64,000 nt of DNA from Corydoras sp. C115 (GCA_019802505.1 JAFMOC010000078.1:1157001-1221000); one strand, 5' to 3'; positions 23,116-33,894 are shown, counted from the stretch's first letter. Notes: generated by a model not told the origin, from the sequence alone. Made by a program: numbers and translations.

Positions 23116-23547
23116 TCACCATTCTACGATTCTACCACGTGTATCTTGATCGGGAACACTAATTCGTCTCAGCTCGTCATAGATAGCATTCAGGTTTTTT
23201 GAGGCATCATTCACCTTGGTAACATTTTCATCCAACAAGTCGGCTGAGCACTGTCCACCTAAATCTTGGTTGATGGTCTGAATGACTTCCTTCCACTTCT
23301 TATAGCACACACCGAAGCGACGTTCAATTCTTTTCACTCGTTCGTCATGTAGTGCTTGACCTTTATCTGTCTTCTTGCGGACCCTTTGGTCTCTCTGTGG
23401 CTCTTCTTCAGGAATTGAATCAGGACCTTCTGGACAGTCAGTCACTTGTGAATGCGTGTCATCATGAGACTGCGGCTCATCCTTGACGCTTGATCTTGTC
23501 TCTACGAAGATCTCGTTGCTATTCGTATCACTACGACTATTTGGCAT
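23116..23547 (-). CDS. 143-codon gag-like frame inside hAT element B
   Basis: Intact frame from ATG with an acidic, serine-rich start, a basic patch (RVRKKTDKGQALHDERVKR) and an amphipathic segment KKWKEVIQTINQDL..VNDASKNLNAIYDELRRI. This layout (KGxxxH.. followed by two helices and YDELR) resembles, from memory, the N-terminal gag-like region of BEL/Pao retrotransposons of fish and cnidarians. It has none of the hAT hallmarks. The last sense bases run into GGTGAGC, so the stop may in fact be a splice donor. Whether it is expressed is unknown. Confidence 0.45.
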   Translation of the reverse strand: MPNSRSDTNSNEIFVETRSSVKDEPQSHDDTHSQVTDCPEGPDSIPEEEPQRDQRVRKKTDKGQALHDERVKRIERRFGVCYKKWKEVIQTINQDLGGQCSADLLDENVTKVNDASKNLNAIYDELRRISVPDQDTRGRIVEW

Positions 23548-23583
23548 CTTCTATCTGCAGGATTCCTCAAGCAGTGAAGCAGT

Positions 23584-23629
23584 GAGTTCTTACTTTTCCA
23601 TGAGTTCTTACTTTTCCATGAGTTCTTAC
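23584..23629. repeat. 18-bp direct repeat, 2.6 units
   Basis: GAGTTCTTACTTTTCCAT at 23584-23601 and 23602-23619, then the first 10 bases again. It lies just upstream of the gag-like frame on the minus strand. Confidence 0.95.
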
Positions 23630-24945
23630 TGTAGCTTCCTCAGATTCAAAGTCGACAGCACAAATATTCTTGCCAATACTGATTAGGTTTATTCTTGAGT
23701 TTGCACCTTACTTTGTACATAATCTTACACCCAACCGTAAGAACTCATTGGCTGCATGAAATATCTAAGGAGAGCTATGGGTTCACGTCGTACCCTGCTG
23801 GTCTTCACTTTCCGAATGACCCTAAATGCTAACTTTGGAACCTTTGTAACGTGGTAACCGCGGTAATTAGCAGTGTAACCATGGAAATTAACATTGTCAA
23901 TGTTCTTAAAAGAACAGAAGTTCTATCCACAAGTTCTATTATACACTACAGTATTATACAATTTTACAAACCTTAAACCAATTAAGAATATAAACTGCTT
24001 AAGTAGGCAGTTACACCCAGCAAGAACATTTTGTTAGCAAAAATGTCACTTTCGAAACTCTCAAAAAATAAAAGAAAAGTTGACTTGGAAAAAAAAATAC
24101 ATATGTGTGTGAAAAAACTTCTCAACTGTAAAATTTTATAAATCCAAACAAAGATCCAGACTGACCGATGCCCATCTCCAGTCCATCATCAGAGTGTCCA
24201 CTGCAAACTCACTTAAAGCAAATGTGGCTCATTTGTGTCAGAAGAAGCACTGAGCAAACACTGAGTGTATTTGAATTACAATATGTGTACATAGTTATTA
24301 TATAAATAGTTGATTTTCCATTTTCCTGCTGCTTTTTGTTGCAATTCTTTAATCTGGCCCCTCATCGAAAACACAGCCTGGTTAGTGGCCCCCAGGTAAT
24401 TTGAGTTTGAGACCCCTGATCAAAAGCCTTACATGAAATATGTAGATGAAGCACTAGTGTGAAAATGTTAACACTTAGCTCAAAATATAGACGTGACTTC
24501 AGCAAAATTGACTGTAATTTATTAAACTCCGTACTGGAGGGCGGTACAACGGCTTAGTTGTGAACGTATTCGCCTCTCCATGCTGGGGAGTCAGGTTTGA
24601 ATCCCAATCTGGGTGGAGGTTCCATGTTCTCCGCATGTCTGAGTGTTTTCCAGGTTCCTACAATAGTAGAGGATTAATTGGAGGATAATGATGATCAATC
24701 GATGGATAAGTTATCCCTATATAGAGAGTGTCTGTGTGAGCAAATGTGCCCAGCGATGGATTGGCGCCCTGTCGTGGGTGTTTCTGCCCAGCGCCTGAAA
24801 CATGTTCCCCTGGCTGGGCATGGGGAACCTCTGCCACCCCACAACGACCCTAGTATAGGGTTTAGTGCAGTCCTTCTGGGGGGGTGCAGACGATATTCCA
24901 GAGCAAGTGATTTTAAGTGTACTGAACAAACCCTCAAGAGACAAC

Positions 24946-25094
24946 ATGGAGAAATATTTAACAGAGATGAGGAGAGAAAGACGGAGAGAGACGAAGATAA
25001 CGAGAGCAACAAAAGTCAACCGAAAACTAAAACGAGGAAATATGATGAAGTGTATGTAACGCTTGGTTTCACTGTAACTGTAACTTCACTGTAA
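24946..25094 (+). pseudogene. N-terminal ZBED-type hAT transposase remnant
   Basis: Two overlapping frames, MEKYLTEMRRERRRE and then KTRKYDEVYVTLGFTV, match the opening of ZBED/SCAND3-like hAT transposases, which run M(D/E)KYL..RKYDExYxxxGFT. A frameshift lies between them, and no BED finger or catalytic core follows. Confidence 0.6.
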
Positions 25095-25472
25095 CTAAAG
25101 GTGGGAGACGAAGAAAGACCGGTGTGTCTTCTGTGTCTTTAAATGTTGGCAGTGGACAGCGTGAAGCCAAATAAATGAAGGCGTCACTTAAAGACATTAC
25201 ACCCCAATCACACTGATAACCGCTTGAGTTTTTAAATCGTAAACGTGACGCATAGAGCCAGCAATCATCCCGCTTTATGAAAACTACTTCAGAAAAGCTG
25301 AACGCTGCAAAACGGACGCGTTGGAGACATTAGTTCTGACTTCATTATTTTGATATATTAAAAAAACAGCACAGATTGTTGTATTCATTTTAGTTTTGTA
25401 GGTTAAAGTGTTAATAAATTGAGCTCCTGAATGAATGTTGCTGATGAATTTAAATTTATTATTATTTATTGA

Positions 25473-25818
25473 AGCGGCACGGTGGCTTAGTGGTTAGCAT
25501 GTTCTCCTCTCAGCACTAGGGATTCCCGGTTTGAATCCCCATCTTGGTGGAGTTTCCGTGTTCTCCCCGTGTCCGCGTGGGTTTCCTCCGGGTTCTCCGG
25601 TTTCCTCCCACAGTCCAAAAACATGGATCAAGTTAATTGAGTTCTCTAAATTGCCCCATATAGAGTGTGTTTGAGTGTGTGAGTGTGTGCCCAGCGATGG
25701 ATTGGCGCCCTGTCCTGGGTGTATCTGCCCAGCGCCCGAGACATTCTCCCCTGGATGGGCATGGAGAACCCCACCACGACCCTAATAGAGGATAAAGCGG
25801 AAGATAATGAATGAATTA
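25473..25818 (+). mobile_element. V-SINE in hAT element C copy 2
   Basis: Full length, between the hAT blocks ATTATTATTTATTGAA and ATTTATTGATTTTATT, which share a TTTATTGA-type duplication. Confidence 0.88.
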
Positions 25819-25857
25819 TTTATTGATTTTATTTAATTTCATTTTTCAGTTTCAAAT

Positions 25858-26108
25858 GCGGCGACACGGTGGCTTAGTGGTTAGCACGTTCGCCTCTCAG
25901 CGCTAGGGATTCCCGGTTCGAATCCCCATCTGGGTGGAGTTTCCATGTTCTCCCCGTGTCTGCGTGGGTTTCCTCCGGGTTCTCCGGTTTCCTCCCACAG
26001 TCCAAAAACATGGATCAAGTCAATTGAATTCTCAAAATTGCCCCATATAGAGTGTGTCTGTGTGAGTGAGTGTGTGCCCAGCGATAGATTGGCGCCCTGT
26101 CCTGTCCT
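25858..26108 (+). mobile_element. V-SINE, 3' truncated, in hAT element C copy 2
   Basis: Begins GCGGCGACACGGTGG and stops at GGCGCCCTGTCCTGTCC. Abuts hAT sequence directly. Confidence 0.87.
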
Positions 26109-26232
26109 GATAGATTTGTTATAAGTTTTATAACAAATTTATAGACAAATCATACTACATAACTACTGCTTAACAAAAAATTATTGAGAATCACTGGTTT
26201 AGCGGAAGATAATGAATGAATGGATAAATTGC

Positions 26233-27182
26233 CCCTGCGTAATGAATGTGTCTCTGTGAGTGAGTGTGTGTATGCCCAACGATGTTTTGGCACCCTGTCT
26301 TGGGTGTATCTGCCCAGCGCCTGAAACAACCCCCCCATCCCCCCACACCCACCCACTCTTCCGAGTATAGGCTTAAGTGACAGATGATGAGAAGTTCTGG
26401 GATTTTAGGAAGAATCTCATGAGCTTAAGGCAGAGAACTTTTTTTTTCTCAGGTTCTCCCTCAACATCAGGCTTATTGATTATTCATGAGGTTAATCTTT
26501 TTTAAGTCTCAGTTCACCGCTGTAAACACCCTGGATGCTCGGATGAGGCTGATAAACTTTCCACTCTTTGAAATCTGTAAATAGGGGAGCAGTAGCAGGG
26601 CTGGAAAGCAGATTAGATATTAATGACTAATGGTGTGCAAGAAGAGGTCGGTTTTATCTCTGCAAACGACCGACTTCCGTTTTTTTTTGTTTTTTTTTGT
26701 TTTTTTTAATCCTGGTTCGGTTCCCGTCTGGCACAAAGTGCTCTTTAATGTATTTTTGCACTTACTTATCACTAGTGCTGTGATTAAACACAGTTGTACT
26801 AACATCCAAGTGGAACCTGTGCACGTGCACACACAGTTTTAGGGGCAGGTGCTCAACCAAAAAAAAAAAAAAAAAAAAAAAGGTACCCATCGCCAAAATA
26901 AAAAAAAATAAATAAATAAAACTAATTAACGTAGATACAATATTTTATTCATAGAGCACTTTAAAAACAACAAAGTGCTGTACATAACTCATTCATTTAT
27001 TCATTATCCTCCGCTTAATTCTCTACTATTGCTGGGCACACTGACTAATACACACACTATATGGGGCAATTTAGAGCATTCAGTTAACCTTAAAGTCATG
27101 TTTTCAACTGCTGGAGAAAACCGGAGAATCCGGAGGAAACCCTCATGGACACGGGGAGAACATGGAAACTCCACTTAGATTA
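26233..27182. other. Decayed SINE fragments, poly(A) and unrecognised spacer
   Basis: 26233-26345 is a degenerate V-SINE fragment. A poly(A) run lies at 26861-26881. 26984-27182 is a minus-strand V-SINE with a large internal deletion. The rest is presumed intron 1 without recognised exons. Confidence 0.6.
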
Positions 27183-27439
27183 GGATAAAATAAAAAGTTA
27201 AGGTAATATATACATTTAAAATTAAGGATAAGTTTATATTATAATAATATAGTATAACATAATATTACACATTCAAATCATAATTAGTCGTAATTATGGT
27301 ATTGCACATTAAAGTAGTATTATTGAGTGAAGAGTTAAACAGACTGATTATACAGTTTGATGGCCGCAGGTCAGAATGTGGTGCATTTGTTGGAATAAGT
27401 TTAAATTTGTACCACACACTCGTCAATCATAAGGGCACA
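27183..27439. other. AT-rich spacer, nothing recognised
   Basis: Short AT-rich sequence leading into the minisatellite. Confidence 0.5.
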
Positions 27440-29650
27440 TTCAGAGTGTGGGTGGTGCCGAGTGTGGCATGGTGGGTGGCGCAATGGGTGGTGCAGTGTG
27501 TGGCGTGGTGGGTGGCACAGTGTGTGGCGCAGTGGGTGGTACAGTGTTTGGAGTGGTGGGTGGTAGTGGGTGCTACAGTGGGAAGTGCAGTGAGTGGTGC
27601 AGTGGATGGAACAGCGTGTAGTGCAGTGGGTGGTATAGTATGTTGTACACTGGGAGGTGCAGTGGATGGTAATGTGGTGCACTGGGTGGTACAGTGGGTG
27701 ATGCAGTGGGTGGTACAGTGGGGGATGGTAGTGGGTGCTACAGTGGGAAGTGCAGTAAGTGGTGCAGTGGATGATACAGTGGGTGGAACAGCGTGTTGTG
27801 CAGTGGGTGGTACAGTGGGGGATGGTAGTGGGTGCTGCAGTGGGAAGTGCAGTGAGTGGTGCAGTGTTTGGTGCAGTGGGTGATAAAGTGGGTGGAACAG
27901 CGTGTAGTGCAGTGGGTGGTACAGTATGTGGTACACTGGGAGGTGCAGTGGATGGTAATGTGGTGCACTGGGTGGTACAGTGTTTGATGCAGTGGGTGGT
28001 GCAGTGAGGGATGGTAGTTGTTGCTACAGTGGGAAGTGCAGTGAGTGGTGCAGTGTTTGGTGCAGTGGATGATACAGTGGGTGGAACAGCATGTAGTGCA
28101 GTGGGTTGTACACTGGGAGGTGCAGTGGATGGTAGTGTGGTGCACTGGGTGGTACAGTGGGTGATGCAGTGGGTGGTAGAGTATGTGGTACACTGGGAGG
28201 TGCAGTGGATGGTAGTGTGGTGCACTGGGTGGTACAGTGGGTGATGCAGTGGGTGGTAGAGTATTTGGTACACTGGTAGGGGCAGTGGATGGTAGTGTGG
28301 TGCACTGGGTGGTACAGTGGGTGATGCAGTGGGTGGTAGAGTATGTGGTACACTGGGAGGTGCAGTGGATGGTAGTGTGGTGCACTGGGTGGTACAGTAG
28401 GTGATGCAGTGGGTGGTAGAGTATGTTGTACACTGGGAGGTGCAGTGGATGGTAATGTGGTGCACTGGGTGGTACAGTGGGTGATGCAGTGGGTGGTACA
28501 GTGGGGGATGGTAGTGGGTGCTACAGTGGGAAGTGCAGTAAGTGGTGCAGTGGATGATACAGTGGGTGGAACAGCGTGTTGTGCAGTGGGTGGTACAGTG
28601 GGGGATGGTAGTGGGTGCTGCAGTGGGAAGTGCAGTGAGTGGTGCAGTGTTTGGTGCAGTGGGTGATAAAGTGGGTGGAACAGCGTGTAGTGCAGTGGGT
28701 GGTACAGTATGTGGTACACTGGGAGGTGCAGTGGATGGTAATGTGGTGCACTGGGTGGTACAGTGTTTGATGCAGTGGGTGGTGCAGTGAGGGATGGTAG
28801 TTGTTGCTACAGTGGGAAGTGCAGTGAGTGGTGCAGTGTTTGGTGCAGTGGATGATACAGTGGGTGGAACAGCATGTAGTGCAGTGGGTTGTACACTGGG
28901 AGGTGCAGTGGATGGTAGTGTGGTGCACTGGGTGGTACAGTGGGTGATGCAGTGGGTGGTAGAGTATGTGGTACACTGGGAGGTGCAGTGGATGGTAGTG
29001 TGGTGCACTGGGTGGTACAGTGGGTGATGCAGTGGGTGGTAGAGTATTTGGTACACTGGTAGGGGCAGTGGATGGTAGTGTGGTGCACTGGGTGGTACAG
29101 TGGGTGATGCAGTGGGTGGTAGAGTATGTGGTACACTGGGAGGTGCAGTGGATGGTAGTGTGGTGCACTGGGTGGTACAGTAGGTGATGCAGTGGGTGGT
29201 AGAGTATGTGGTACACTGGGAGGTGCAGTGGATGGTAGTGTGGTGCACTGGGTGGTTCAGTGTTTGATGCAGTGGGTGGTACAGTATGTGGTACACTGGG
29301 AGGTGCAGTGGATGGTAGTGTGGTGCACTGGGTGGTACAGTGGGTGATGCAGTGGGTGGTAGAGTATGTGGTACACTGGGAGGTGCAGTGGATGGTAGTG
29401 TGGTGCACTGGGTGGTTCAGTGTTTGATGCAGTGGGTGGTACAGTGTTTGATGCAGTGGGTGGTGCAGTGGGTGGTACAGTGTTTGATGCAGTGGGTGGT
29501 ACAGTGTTTGATGCACTGGGTGGTTCAGTGTTTGATGCAGTGGGTGGTACAGTGTTTGATGCAGTGGGTGGTGCAGTGGGTGGTACAGTGTTTGATGCAG
29601 TGGGTGGTGCAGTGGGTGGTACAGTGTTTGATGCAGTGGGTGGTGCAGCA
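27440..29650. repeat. 12-bp minisatellite with 783-bp higher-order duplication
   Basis: Built of 12-mers such as GCAGTGGGTGGT, ACAGTGTTTGAT and ACAGTGGGTGAT. Because 12 is divisible by 3 and the units lack stops, several frames stay open for hundreds of codons: His/Thr/Cys/Pro-rich on the minus strand, Val/Gly-rich on the plus. These are not taken as genes. A block of about 783 bp starting near 27640 repeats at about 28423 with identical predicted translations over the tested stretches (27759-28007 = 28542-28790, 28011-28244 = 28794-29027). Confidence 0.95.
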
Positions 29651-29928
29651 TATAAAGATAGCCGTCATCACCACAGACTCGTAGCAGATCCTGAGCATCG
29701 TCCTGCAAATGTCGAAGGACCTCAGACGTCTCAAAAAGGAGGATGGATTTGTAAGGCAGGAGCTTGTGCACACTCGCAGCATTCTCACAAGAACTTAAAT
29801 AAATGCCAGATCTCAAAACACGTTTGTGAGAATCCATGACAAAGCTGAATCTATATTTTTGAATATTGATGAATTCAAAGGTCCTCCTGAGAGCGCACTC
29901 TAAAATATTCCTCTCTGAAGAATTTTTC
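29651..29928. other. Low-repeat spacer with a short open plus-strand stretch
   Basis: 29687-29800 encodes a charged, possibly helical stretch (ILSIVLQMSKDLRRLKKEDG..RQELVH) ending at a stop followed by AAATAAATG. No homologue recalled and no firm splice evidence. Confidence 0.35.
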
Positions 29929-30632
29929 ATTCATTCATTCATTATCTCCCGCTTTATCCTCTATTAGGGTCGCGGTGGGGTTCCCCATGCCCATCCAGGG
30001 GAGAACGTTTCAGGCGCTGGGCAGATAGACCCAGGACAGGGCGCCAATCCATCACTGGACACACACTCACTCACACAGACACACTCTATATGGGGCAATT
30101 TGGAGAACTCAATCGACTTGATCCATGTTTTTGGACTGTGGGAGGAAACCGGAGAACCCGGAGGAAACCCACGCGGACACGGGGAGGACATGGAAACTCC
30201 ACCCAGATGGGGAATCGAACCAGGAATCCCTAGCGCTGAGAGGCAAACGTGCTAACCACTAAGCCACCGTGCCGTCTCTGGAAAATTTTTCATTCATTCA
30301 TTATCTCCCGCTTTATCCTCTATTAGGGTCACGGTGGGGTTCCCCATGCCCATCCAGGGGAGAACGTTTCGGGCGCTGGGCAGATAGACCCAGGACAGGG
30401 TGCCAATCCATCACTGGGCACACACTCACTCACACAAACACACAAACACACATATGGGGCAATTTGGAGAACTCAATTGACTTGATCCATGTTTTTGGAC
30501 TGTGGGAGGAAACCGGAGAACCCGGAGGAAACCCACGTGGACGCGGGGAGAACATGGAAACTCCACCCAGATGGGGATTCGAACAGGGAATCCCAAGCGC
30601 TGAGAGGAGAACGTGCTAACCACCGTGCCGTC
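29929..30632 (-). mobile_element. Two tandem V-SINEs
   Basis: Copies 29929-30275 and 30287-30632 are separated by CTCTGGAAAATTTTT and followed by CTCTGGAGAATTTG. The left flank is CTCTGAAGAATTTTT, so the near-duplicate spacers look like successive target duplications or a local tandem duplication. Confidence 0.9.
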
Positions 30633-31137
30633 TCTGGAGAATTTGATCCAGAGATTTATTACCTCCCCGGGAAACTTGGACAACTCCTCTGCCTCCTCAT
30701 CGAGAGTTAGTCGGTTCTTTATCAGTAAATCTTGCGGTTGGCGTTTACAAATTTGCGAGTCCCGACTCATCCAGGCTGCATGACGTTCTTTGTCTCCTGA
30801 CTCCTGGTGAAAGATTGCACCTCCCCAGGGGGCAGTGAAACACAGCGAGGCTGTTGTGACATCATTCACGTTCTCCCAGATAAGAGGCAGAATTCTGCAG
30901 ACTCAGGGCACCGCTTTGGTTCTGATTAGTTCTCGGGGGGAACGTTCGTGAAAAGTATAAGCTGCCAAGAAATAGCAAAACCTATATTTGGGTTCTCCCT
31001 CCTCCCTCGTTCCACTGATGTGTCAGGCGAGCTCTGGTGCCCTCTGTCTGTTTTGAAAGGTAAGTGTTGCGGTTAGTAGCTGTTAAATGTAAACATTGAG
31101 GACCGAAAAATAAATCAATCAGAAATACTAGCACATG
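30633..31137. other. Repeat-free intronic stretch
   Basis: About 500 bp of higher-GC, unique-looking sequence in a repeat-dense intron. No exon fits, though GGTAAGTG at 31059 looks like a splice donor. Confidence 0.4.
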
Positions 31138-31828
31138 TTAGTGGTTAGCATGTTCTCTCGGTGCTAGGGATTCCCGGTTCGAATCCCAATCTGGGTGGAG
31201 TTTTCATGTTCTTCCCGTGTCCGCGTGGATTTCCTCCGGGTTCTCCGGTTTCCTCCCACAGTCCAAAAACATGGATCAAGTCAATTGAGTTCTCGAAATT
31301 GCCCCATATAGAGTGTGTTTGAGTGTGTGAGTGTGTGCCCACCGATGGATTGGCGCCCTGTCCTGGGTGTATCTGCCCAGCGCCCGAAACGTTCTCCCCT
31401 GGATGGGCATGGGGAACCCCCCCGCGACCCTAATAAAGCGGGAGATAATGAATGAATGAATGAATGAATGAATAATAGCACGTTAGTGATTAGCATGTTC
31501 TCTCAGTGCTAGGGATTCCCGGTTCGAATCCCAATCTGGGTGGAGTTTCCATGTTCTCCTCATGTCCGCGTGGGTTTCCTCCGGGTTCTCCGGTTTCCTC
31601 CCACAGTCCAAAAACATGGATCAAGTCAATTGACTTCTCCAAAAATTACCCCATATAGAGTGTGTCTGTGTGAGTGAGTGTGTGCCCAGTGATAGATTGG
31701 CGCCCTGTCCTGTGTCTATCTGCCCAGTGCCCGAAACGTTCTCCCCTGGATGGGCATGGGGAACCCCACCGCGACCCTGATAGAGGATAAAGCGGAAGAT
31801 GATGGATGGATGGATGGATGGATGGATA
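31138..31828 (+). mobile_element. Two tandem V-SINEs with clipped heads
   Basis: Both begin around TTAGTGRTTAGCATGTTCTC and share the same deletion in the head (TTCTCTCRGTGCTAGGG). The flanks are TAGCACATG / AATAGCACG / AATAGCACATG. The second copy sits directly after the tail of the first. Confidence 0.88.
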
Positions 31829-31831
31829 ATA

Positions 31832-32115
31832 GCACATGGTTTATTAAGGCAATAACGTATGAGAGGTTATGTATTATTGTAAATAAATCATGGGAATGAG
31901 GCGTTATTAGGCCTGACGTGAAGTGGAGTACAGTTCCACTTCCCTGTGATTTTTTTTTTTTCACAATAATGCAGAACCTCGAGTGCCGTATTACTTTTAT
32001 AAAGTAATTGCAAAGACACTATAATTAAAAAAAACAAGGTTTGATTAATAAATACGTTTACTGAAAGCAAAATCGTTAATAAACCAGTCATTCGCAACAT
32101 AATCTAGTCTAGTTT
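31832..32115. mobile_element. Foldback element G, copy 2
   Basis: GCAATAACGTATGAGAGG..AACCTCGAGTGCCGTATTAC forms an imperfect inverted repeat, and CGTGAAGTGGAGTACAGTTCCAC an inner one. The 3' part matches 11590-11680 and 12044 onward. Confidence 0.65.
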
Positions 32116-32299
32116 TTAAAGTGAACGCTCATCGTGGAGTAACGGGTTTCCAGTTCCAGGTTTCCAACAATCAAAAACTGCCATCTAGTGGCCAAACTAA
32201 AAAAAAACACCACAAAAAAATGTTTAGTGCATATTAGGATTCGGCTTGCTGTTTTTATTGATCTGAGCTTTATTTATTTATATAAAATAATATGTCATG
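32116..32299. other. No gene recognised
   Basis: Presumed intron 1. The motif TATGTCATGCATTGRTGCGG at 32291 recurs at 32989. Confidence 0.4.
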
Positions 32300-32988
32300 C
32301 ATTGATGCGGCATGATCGCTTAGATTAGGTTCGAATCCCGATCTGGGTGGAATTTCCATGTTCTCCCGGTGTCCGCATGGGTTTCCTCCGGGTTCTCTTC
32401 TCTGGTTTCCTCCCACAGTCCAAAAACATGGATCAAGTCAATTGAGTTCTTCAAAATTGCCCCATATACAGTGTGTCTGTGTGAGTGAGTGTGCCCAGCG
32501 ATAGATTGGCGCCCTGTCCTGGAAGTATCTGCCCAGCACCGAGACGTTCTCCCCTGGATGGGCATGGGGAACCCCACCGCGACCTTAATAGAGGATAAAG
32601 CCGGAGATAATGAATGAATGAATGAATAATTAAATGAGGGGCGGCACGGTGCCTTAATGGTTAGCATGTTCTCCTCTCAGCGCTAGGGATTCCCGGTTCA
32701 AATCCCAATCTGGGTGGAGTTTCCATGTTCTCCCTGTGTCCGCATGGGTTTCCTCCGGGTTCTCCGGTTTCCTCCCACAGTCCAAAAACATGGATCAAGT
32801 CAATTGAGTTCTTCAAAATTGCCCCATATACAGTGTGTCTGTGTGAGTGAGTGTGTGCCCAGTGATAGAATGGCGTCCTGTCCTGGAAGTATCTGCCCAG
32901 CACCCAAGACGTTCTCCCCTGGATGGGCATGGGGAACCCCACCGTGACCCTAATAGAGGATAAAGCTGAAGATAATGGATGAATGAAT
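32300..32988 (+). mobile_element. Two V-SINEs in a locally duplicated block
   Basis: 32300-32634 has a degenerate head (GCGGCATGATCGCTTAGATT). 32640-32988 is a full copy. The degenerate head and its left flank occur again at 32989, so a duplication of about 700 bp links them. Confidence 0.85.
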
Positions 32989-33712
32989 GTATGTCATGCA
33001 TTGGTGCGGCATGATCGCTTAGATTAGGTTCGAATCCTGATCTGGGTTGAGTTTCCATGTTCTCCCGGTGTCCGCATGGTTTCCTCCAGGTTCTCCGGTT
33101 TTCTCCCACAGTCCAAAAACATGTATTCAAGATAAATTGAATGCTCTGAATTAGGGGTGAGCTGCAATATTCGCTGGTTCGACGATTCGATTCGGAGAAC
33201 CGTAGTCGACTATGAACCTCATAGTCGAATGTAGCATTTTGACCACATGGGGGCGCCCATGGCTGCTGCTAAGCATTAGTTTTTACATGAAATGTCTTTG
33301 TTTTCGTTATATATATAGCCTTTTGTCAAATAAAAATCATAATTTCTAGAAAAAAAAGAAAAAGCAAAAACAAAAAAAAAGGTTTTCTTTTGTTAGAAAA
33401 ACAAGTAAAATATATAAAAAAAAATCTTTTTTAAAAACTACGCTTATAGCGCCATCTTGTGGTGAAATTTTAACTGATTCGACTATCAGTCGACTATAGG
33501 GAAATTCTGACGAATCAGATTCGACTATGAAAATCTGTAGTTGAATACAGCCCTACTCTGAATTGTCCCATATCGTGTCTCTGTGAGTGAGTGTATGCCC
33601 AGCGATAGATGGGCTCCCTGTCCTGTTTCTGCCTGAGACATTCGTCCCTGGATGGTCTACGGAACCCGTCCGTGACCCTAGTAGAGGATTAAGCGGAAGA
33701 TGATGGATGGAT
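32989..33712 (+). mobile_element. V-SINE (degenerate head) split by MITE H
   Basis: Halves at 32995-33151 and 33556-33712. The interrupting element left CTCTGAAT on both sides. Confidence 0.85.
33152..33555 (+). mobile_element. hAT-type MITE H, copy 3, in V-SINE
   Basis: 404 bp, ends TAGGGGTG / CAGCCCTA, perfect duplication CTCTGAAT (33144-33151, 33556-33563). Confidence 0.93.
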
Positions 33713-33766
33713 GTATCTATACCATTTGCTAACCTGATGAAATGCTGTGTGTTTGGAATTTTGCAG

Positions 33767-33894
33767 ACTTCTGGTCGGAGCCCCTAAAGACAAAGCCCTG
33801 GAGAACCTCAATGTGAATGAGACTGGAGCAGTTTATTCATGTCCCATCTCCGCCGAAAAAGCAGACTGCACCAGAATGAACCTCTTAACCAAAA
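33767..33894 (+). CDS. itga3: itga3-like exon (first recognised; propeller start)
   Basis: The acceptor is TTTTGCAG and the donor is GTAAGC. It encodes 42 full codons starting LLVGAPKDKALENL, so it opens with an FG-GAP 'VGAP' strand of the beta-propeller. An NET sequon (the site is NRT in human alpha-3) and two cysteines (CP, DC) spaced like the conserved alpha-3 disulfide pair follow. It begins with one base finishing the previous codon and ends with one base of the next, which matches the following exon. The previous exon should hold the signal peptide and the first FG repeat; I did not find it upstream. The ITGA3 versus ITGA6/7 choice rests partly on TGAVYSCP and DCTRMN. Confidence 0.92.

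Larger units (their letters stand above)
22817..24418. mobile_element. hAT element B carrying a gag-like frame (1602 bp)
   Basis: Ends CAGGGGTCTCAAA / TTTGAGACCCCTG with a perfect 8-bp duplication ATCAAAAG (22809-22816, 24419-24426). Subterminal CCGGCCC / GGCCC repeats are typical of Charlie-like hATs. No hAT transposase is visible; the only long frame is the one at 23116-23547. Confidence 0.93.
24868..26196 (+). mobile_element. hAT element C, copy 2, in V-SINE
   Basis: Right end TTGAGAATCACTG, left end CAGTCCTTCT (partly lost), 8-bp duplication GTTTAGTG / GTTTAGCG (7 of 8). Contains two younger V-SINEs. Confidence 0.87.
24539..26232 (+). mobile_element. Old V-SINE split by hAT element C copy 2
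   Basis: 24539-24867 holds head to 3' domain. After the hAT element the SINE resumes as GCGGAAGATAATGAATGAATGG at about 26202. Confidence 0.85.

Noticed and set aside
27401..29296. 631-codon minus-strand open frame as a repeat-rich protein gene
   Set aside because: It is only the 12-bp minisatellite read in a stop-free frame. Other frames and the other strand are equally open, and there is no domain, splice site or promoter.
29687..29800. Terminal exon of an unknown gene (charged helical stretch followed by AAATAAA)
   Set aside because: 37 codons, with no homologue and no upstream exon. Kept only as a spacer note.
31021..31062. Candidate exon 1 end of the integrin gene (GAAAG before GTAAGT, phase-compatible with 33767)
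   Set aside because: Only about 14 codons are open and it lacks the expected FGYS-type strand and signal peptide. A stop lies just upstream.
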